Assembly: GCA_965199055.1 (NCBI GenBank)
Contig: CBDAQR010000003.1
Span: 1,364,001-1,428,000 of the forward strand
Direction of reading: 5' to 3'
From: CBDAQR01 sp965199055
GTDB taxonomy: Bacteria; Pseudomonadota; Gammaproteobacteria; Pseudomonadales; Halieaceae
DNA: 64,000 nt
Shown in pieces: positions 60,881 through 64,000 of this stretch. Made by a program: the position numbers and the translations under genes. The stretch's first letter is position 1. Every line of letters starts with the position of its first letter. The notes below the pieces were generated by a model. It did no database searches. It saw only the letters and a program-made list of their open reading frames with translations, and was not told the DNA's origin.

Positions 60881-62133
60881 TGGCGGCGCGACGGCGGTCG
60901 AAGCAGTGGGCGGACTTGCCCGAGAATACAGAGGCGGACGTTAAACGGCTGAGCACAGGCGAGGAGCGTGTCTATATCCGCTACACCTTTCCGAACGGTG
61001 TCAGGTAGATGATCGGGCATGGCGAGGAGGGAATCGGGCTCGCCAAGGCATTGAACGAGAAACTCGCTGCCAAGCGGGCACAGCTCCAGATCGACGATGC
61101 AATGACACCCCCGGAGCAGCTTCCCGCCAACGGCAGAAATCCACTGATCACCGAGGCGGTCGAGTCGTTCAGGCTCGACGAGCTGACCAACAACACGGAG
61201 CGGAACTACTCTCAGGGGACAATACGCAACGCAGGTTACAAGCTCGACGACTGGAAACACTACTTTTCGGGAGTACGTGTACGGGAGCTGGAGTTCGACA
61301 CCTTCCGTCTCGCCCGGTATTTGAAGACGAAAACACACGAGGCAGCCCGCCAGCACCGGAGTCTATTCAATCAGTTCTTCTCGTACTGCATTGAGGAGGG
61401 GTTCATTCGCCACAACCCCGCCGCCTCGCTGAGGAAACGCAAGCAACAGAAGCGCAGAAGACTGCGCCATACCTGGGAGGGGTACCTCGCGATAGTGAAT
61501 CACGATGACACCCCCGAGTGGCTGAAGCGGACGATGAAACAGGCTGTGCTGACTCTCCAGCGTCGAGGCGATCTTTGTGCGCTACAACGCGACGCGATCG
61601 ATATGAAACAGCGGACCCTCACTGTTCGACAACAGAAGACAGGAACACTGCTATCGGTCGGCATGGGCGACGAGCTGCTCGTCGCGATCCGGGAGAGCAT
61701 TGGGAGTGAAATTCCTTGCCCTTACATAGTCCACCGCCGTCCAATCAACATTACGCACAAGGCGCGGGAGGCGAAGGTGCACCCGTTCGCCGTCACCCCC
61801 GACTACCTGTCTAAAGCGTTCAGGAAAGCGCGTGACGCCTCTGGCGCATACGATCACATTGAACATGTGCGAATGCGTCCAACGTTCCATGATCTGAGGG
61901 CACTGGGGGTCTTCGCCTACTTTCAAGCCGGGTACTCGGTCGAATACATTCAGGCACTCGCCGGTCACGCCGACAAGTCTATGACGGAGGCGTATCGCGA
62001 GGGACACGAGCGCGAGAAGGCGGTCGCCGTGCAGGCCGGGATCGCCCTCGCGTCCATTGACTGGAGCGCCGTCGACTGGGAGACGCCGCTTCCCGATGGG
62101 CTAAGAGAGATCACCGAGGCACCAGAAGAGTGA
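60880..62133 (+). pseudogene. int: Lambda-type tyrosine integrase with in-frame amber codon
   Basis: From ATG 60880 (GGAGGA upstream) the frame reads MAARRRSKQWADLPENTE and then YIRYTFPNGVR, a lambda-Int-like arm-binding N-terminus. TAG at 61006-61008 interrupts it, and the same frame goes on with ATG 61009 (MIGHGEEGIG...) for 374 residues. The catalytic residues are present: Arg in LQRRGDLCAL, HDLRALG (H-x-x-R), AGHADK and the Tyr in TEAYREG. The natural residue at the TAG may be Lys or Gln. Without the first 43 codons, arm binding is probably lost, while the core and catalytic domains remain. Confidence 0.85.
61006..61008 (+). other. In-frame amber codon in int, followed at once by ATG
   Basis: GTC AGG TAG ATG ATC. 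The stop is one base from AAG or CAG. The neighbouring ATG may allow reinitiation. Confidence 0.85.
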
Positions 62134-62176
62134 TTCCCCGAATATTCCCCGAATATTCCCCGAATATTCCCCGAAT
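62133..62176. repeat. Four tandem 11-bp repeats ATTCCCCGAAT next to attR
   Basis: Four perfect copies (62133, 62144, 62155, 62166) start at the last base of int and end about 50 bp before the att core. Each unit has inverted ends ATTC/GAAT. Good candidates for integrase arm-type sites. Confidence 0.8.
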
Positions 62177-62226
62177 CAAAATCGAGAACCTGCCCACGGG
62201 CCCCAGGTAACTGAATTACTTAGGAA

Positions 62227-62275
62227 ATTTGGTGGAGCTAAGCGGGATCGAACCGCTGACCTCAACACTGCCAGT
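62227..62275. repeat. attR: 49-bp direct repeat inside tRNA-Ala
   Basis: Identical to 20560-20608. The phage copy restores the 3' half of the tRNA gene at this end. Confidence 0.92.
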
Positions 62276-62305
62276 GTTGCGCTCTCCCAGCTGAGCTATA
62301 GCCCC
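62230..62305 (-). tRNA. tRNA-Ala, anticodon GGC
   Basis: The 76-base cloverleaf starts GGGGCTATAGCTCAGCTGGG and ends TAGCTCCACCA with encoded CCA. Anticodon GGC lies at 62272-62270 in the loop CTGGCAG. The acceptor stem has the G3-U70 pair that marks alanine tRNAs, and the T loop reads TTCGATC. It was rebuilt by phage integration. Confidence 0.96.
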
Positions 62306-62352
62306 AAAAAGAGGAGCGCATTTTAGGGCTGAGCCCCTGCGCTGTCAACTCG

Positions 62353-62889
62353 CTAGTCGGCTGAAACCAGGCCATCGGCAAATGCAGCGTGGCGCTGCAT
62401 TTGCGCGGCCTGCACCCTATCCACCACCGGCGCAAGAGTCTCTAGTCCGGTATGTGCGAAACCCGACACGTTGTACAGCATTATCACATCAGTGCCGCCT
62501 TTTTCAGCGGCCTTAAACTGAACACTAAGAGCCCCGTGCAAACCCATAGGCTGCAGGGGACCAAGCCCACCCAACATGCGAATCTCCCTGCCTGGATTCA
62601 CATAGACCACCTGCATATGCTGCACAAACACACCGACGGCTGGTCGCTCCAGAAAAGCACCCCCGGGGCGCAGATCAAGCGTCAGTTTGGACGCATCGCC
62701 CGAGTAGGTGTGCGCTGGGTCCCACCACTGATCAATGAAAGTAAACGCTTCGTAGGCGAGCATTGGGGCCGCGCGGGTGTGAGTCTCGACACGCAGATTG
62801 AAACCTTCCCGTGAGGCCGCCAACACATCTGCTAACAGTTGGCCCGGCATTGCCACTGCGATGGCTAATAGCAGCGCTCGAATACTCAT
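62353..62889 (-). CDS. Secreted SRPBCC-fold protein
   Basis: A 178-residue protein with a signal peptide (IRALLLAIAVAMPGQLLA, cleavage near ADVLA). The SRPBCC/START-like ligand-binding fold shows in AYEAFTFIDQWWDPAHTYSG and LRPGGAFLER. It probably binds a hydrophobic compound in the periplasm. Start overlaps the gltX stop (ATGA). Confidence 0.82.
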   Translation of the reverse strand: MSIRALLLAIAVAMPGQLLADVLAASREGFNLRVETHTRAAPMLAYEAFTFIDQWWDPAHTYSGDASKLTLDLRPGGAFLERPAVGVFVQHMQVVYVNPGREIRMLGGLGPLQPMGLHGALSVQFKAAEKGGTDVIMLYNVSGFAHTGLETLAPVVDRVQAAQMQRHAAFADGLVSAD

Positions 62890-64000
62890 TCGGCTGCCTC
62901 CAGTTCACGATACGCCTTCTCCATCCGCTTGGCCGCCTTCTTGGAGACACCACCGAGCACGTCGATGGCCTCACGCAGTCGTGCACGCGTCATATCAGGG
63001 CCCAGCAGCACCATGGCGTCGAACACGGAAAAGGATGCAGATGAGCCATTGATCGCGATGAAGAAAGGAGCAAGAAACTCTTTCATCTTCACGCCCTGCG
63101 CATCGGCGACGCGCTTTACATCGGCAAAAATGGCGTCGCGCTCCCAATGCCGCTGAGCCTCTAGCTTCCACAATACAAACTGTAGCCCCTCAACCACCTG
63201 ATCTCGTTCGGTTTTCACTTCTGCAAAGTTTTCTTCCGTGAGCTGCAAACTTCCGCTGACCAGAAACGCTGCAAGCGGCGCCAAATCACTAAGCGTTTCC
63301 ATGCGCTGCTTGGCATGCGGTAACACTTGCAGCAGGTTCTTTCGGTTTAGCGCCCATTCCTGCAGGCGATCAGCCAGCTGATCATCTGAGAGATCTTCGC
63401 GAATCCACATGCCATTGAGCCAACTCAGCTTTTCCACATCGAACACAGGACCACCCAGAGACACCCGCTGAATGTCAAAGTGCTCGAGCATATCGGCAAG
63501 GGTAAACTTCTCCCGCTCATCCGGCATCGACCACCCCATGCGCCCCAGATAGTTGAGCAGGGCTTCGGGCAAGTAGCCCATGCGCTGGTAGTAGAGAATG
63601 CTGGTGGGGTTCTTTCGTTTACTCAGCTTGCTCTTGTCCGGGTTGCGCAGCAACGGCAAGTGGCAAAGGACAGGCATGTCCCAGCCAAAATACTCATAAA
63701 GCAATTTGTGCTTCGGCGCTGAGTTGATCCACTCTTCGCCCCGCAGTACGTGGGTAATGCCCATCAGGTGATCATCAACCACGTTTGCCAGATGATAGGT
63801 GGGCATACCATCAGACTTGAGCAGTATCTGTGCATCAACCATGCTCCAGTCGAGTTCTATACGACCGCGCAGCAAATCATCGATGTCACAGGCGCCCGCC
63901 TCGTCTGGCACCATCATGCGAATCACTGCCGGCTCCCCTGCAGCCTTGCGCTTCTCCGCCTCGCTGGCATCCAACATCAGATCCGCCGGCTTTAGTGCAG
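62886..64000 (-). CDS. gltX: Glutamyl-tRNA synthetase, 5' end outside window
   Basis: The C-terminal 370 codons of a class I aminoacyl-tRNA synthetase. DWSMVDAQILLKSDGMPTYH, HVLRGEEWINSAPKHKLL and the KMSKS-like KLSKRKN are present, followed by the anticodon-binding helical domain. It charges tRNA-Glu. The frame stays open to the window edge, so the N-terminal HIGH motif lies outside. Confidence 0.95.
   Translation of the reverse strand, partial: ALKPADLMLDASEAEKRKAAGEPAVIRMMVPDEAGACDIDDLLRGRIELDWSMVDAQILLKSDGMPTYHLANVVDDHLMGITHVLRGEEWINSAPKHKLLYEYFGWDMPVLCHLPLLRNPDKSKLSKRKNPTSILYYQRMGYLPEALLNYLGRMGWSMPDEREKFTLADMLEHFDIQRVSLGGPVFDVEKLSWLNGMWIREDLSDDQLADRLQEWALNRKNLLQVLPHAKQRMETLSDLAPLAAFLVSGSLQLTEENFAEVKTERDQVVEGLQFVLWKLEAQRHWERDAIFADVKRVADAQGVKMKEFLAPFFIAINGSSASFSVFDAMVLLGPDMTRARLREAIDVLGGVSKKAAKRMEKAYRELEAAE

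Larger units (their letters stand above)
20560..62275. mobile_element. Lambda-like prophage integrated in tRNA-Ala(GGC)
   Basis: The element is bounded by perfect 49-bp direct repeats that correspond to the 3' half of tRNA-Ala. From attR inward it carries int, xis, recT, recE-like, CI-type repressor, replication genes, Q, lysis, terminase (Nu1/GpA types), portal, ClpP/capsid, tail chaperone G/GT, tape measure and tail tip J. This is the lambda order in inverted orientation. Several lesions (int amber codon, IS in J, IS without target duplication) suggest it may be defective. Confidence 0.92.

Overview
The window looks like a chromosomal segment of a free-living, probably marine gammaproteobacterium. 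The clues are lipid or aromatic catabolism genes, a large TonB-dependent receptor, ExeA/GspB-type secretion genes, and gltX close to a tRNA-Ala gene. The exact taxon cannot be fixed from sequence reading alone. A lambda-like prophage of about 41.7 kb interrupts the chromosome between two copies of a 49-bp repeat (20560-20608 and 62227-62275). Region 1 (1-20559, host): zinc alcohol dehydrogenase, inorganic pyrophosphatase, an APH-fold phosphotransferase and an F420/LLM oxidoreductase on the minus strand; a divergent MarR-led operon (SDR, crotonase, SDR); a signal-peptide SDR; a SnoaL-like protein; a TetR regulator facing a two-subunit Rieske oxygenase; a second LLM oxidoreductase; a TonB receptor; a nitroreductase; a class V aminotransferase with a divergent Lrp regulator; and gspB/exeA. 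Together these resemble a catabolic neighbourhood for CoA-activated or aromatic/terpenoid substrates. Region 2 (20560-62275, prophage): seen from attR the order is lambda-like. It runs integrase, excisionase, RecT, RecE-like exonuclease and small early-left genes (plus strand); a CI-type repressor with divergent early promoters; then replication, Q-type antiterminator, lysis, terminase, portal, capsid and tail genes down to the tail-tip protein (minus strand). Two toxin-antitoxin pairs (DUF4258/XRE and HicAB) flank the Q gene on the opposite strand. The attL-proximal 6 kb is accessory DNA: a frameshifted serine-dehydrogenase-type protease, a DUF4325 protein, a broken dprA-like gene, and an IS1595-family element carrying a methyltransferase and an MvaI/BcnI-type restriction enzyme. 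Region 3 (62230-64000, host): intact tRNA-Ala(GGC), a secreted SRPBCC protein and gltX. Several observations suggest a decaying or domesticated prophage. The integrase has an in-frame amber codon. An IS3-family (IS407-type) element cuts the tail-tip gene away from its C-terminal chaperone domain. A second apparently identical IS copy has no target duplication and truncates a gene at one side. Other regulatory structure is well preserved: four matching candidate repressor operators, iterons with a perfect 19-bp inverted repeat inside the replication gene, a slippery A7 frameshift site in the tail chaperone gene, and an internal start in the protease/capsid fusion.
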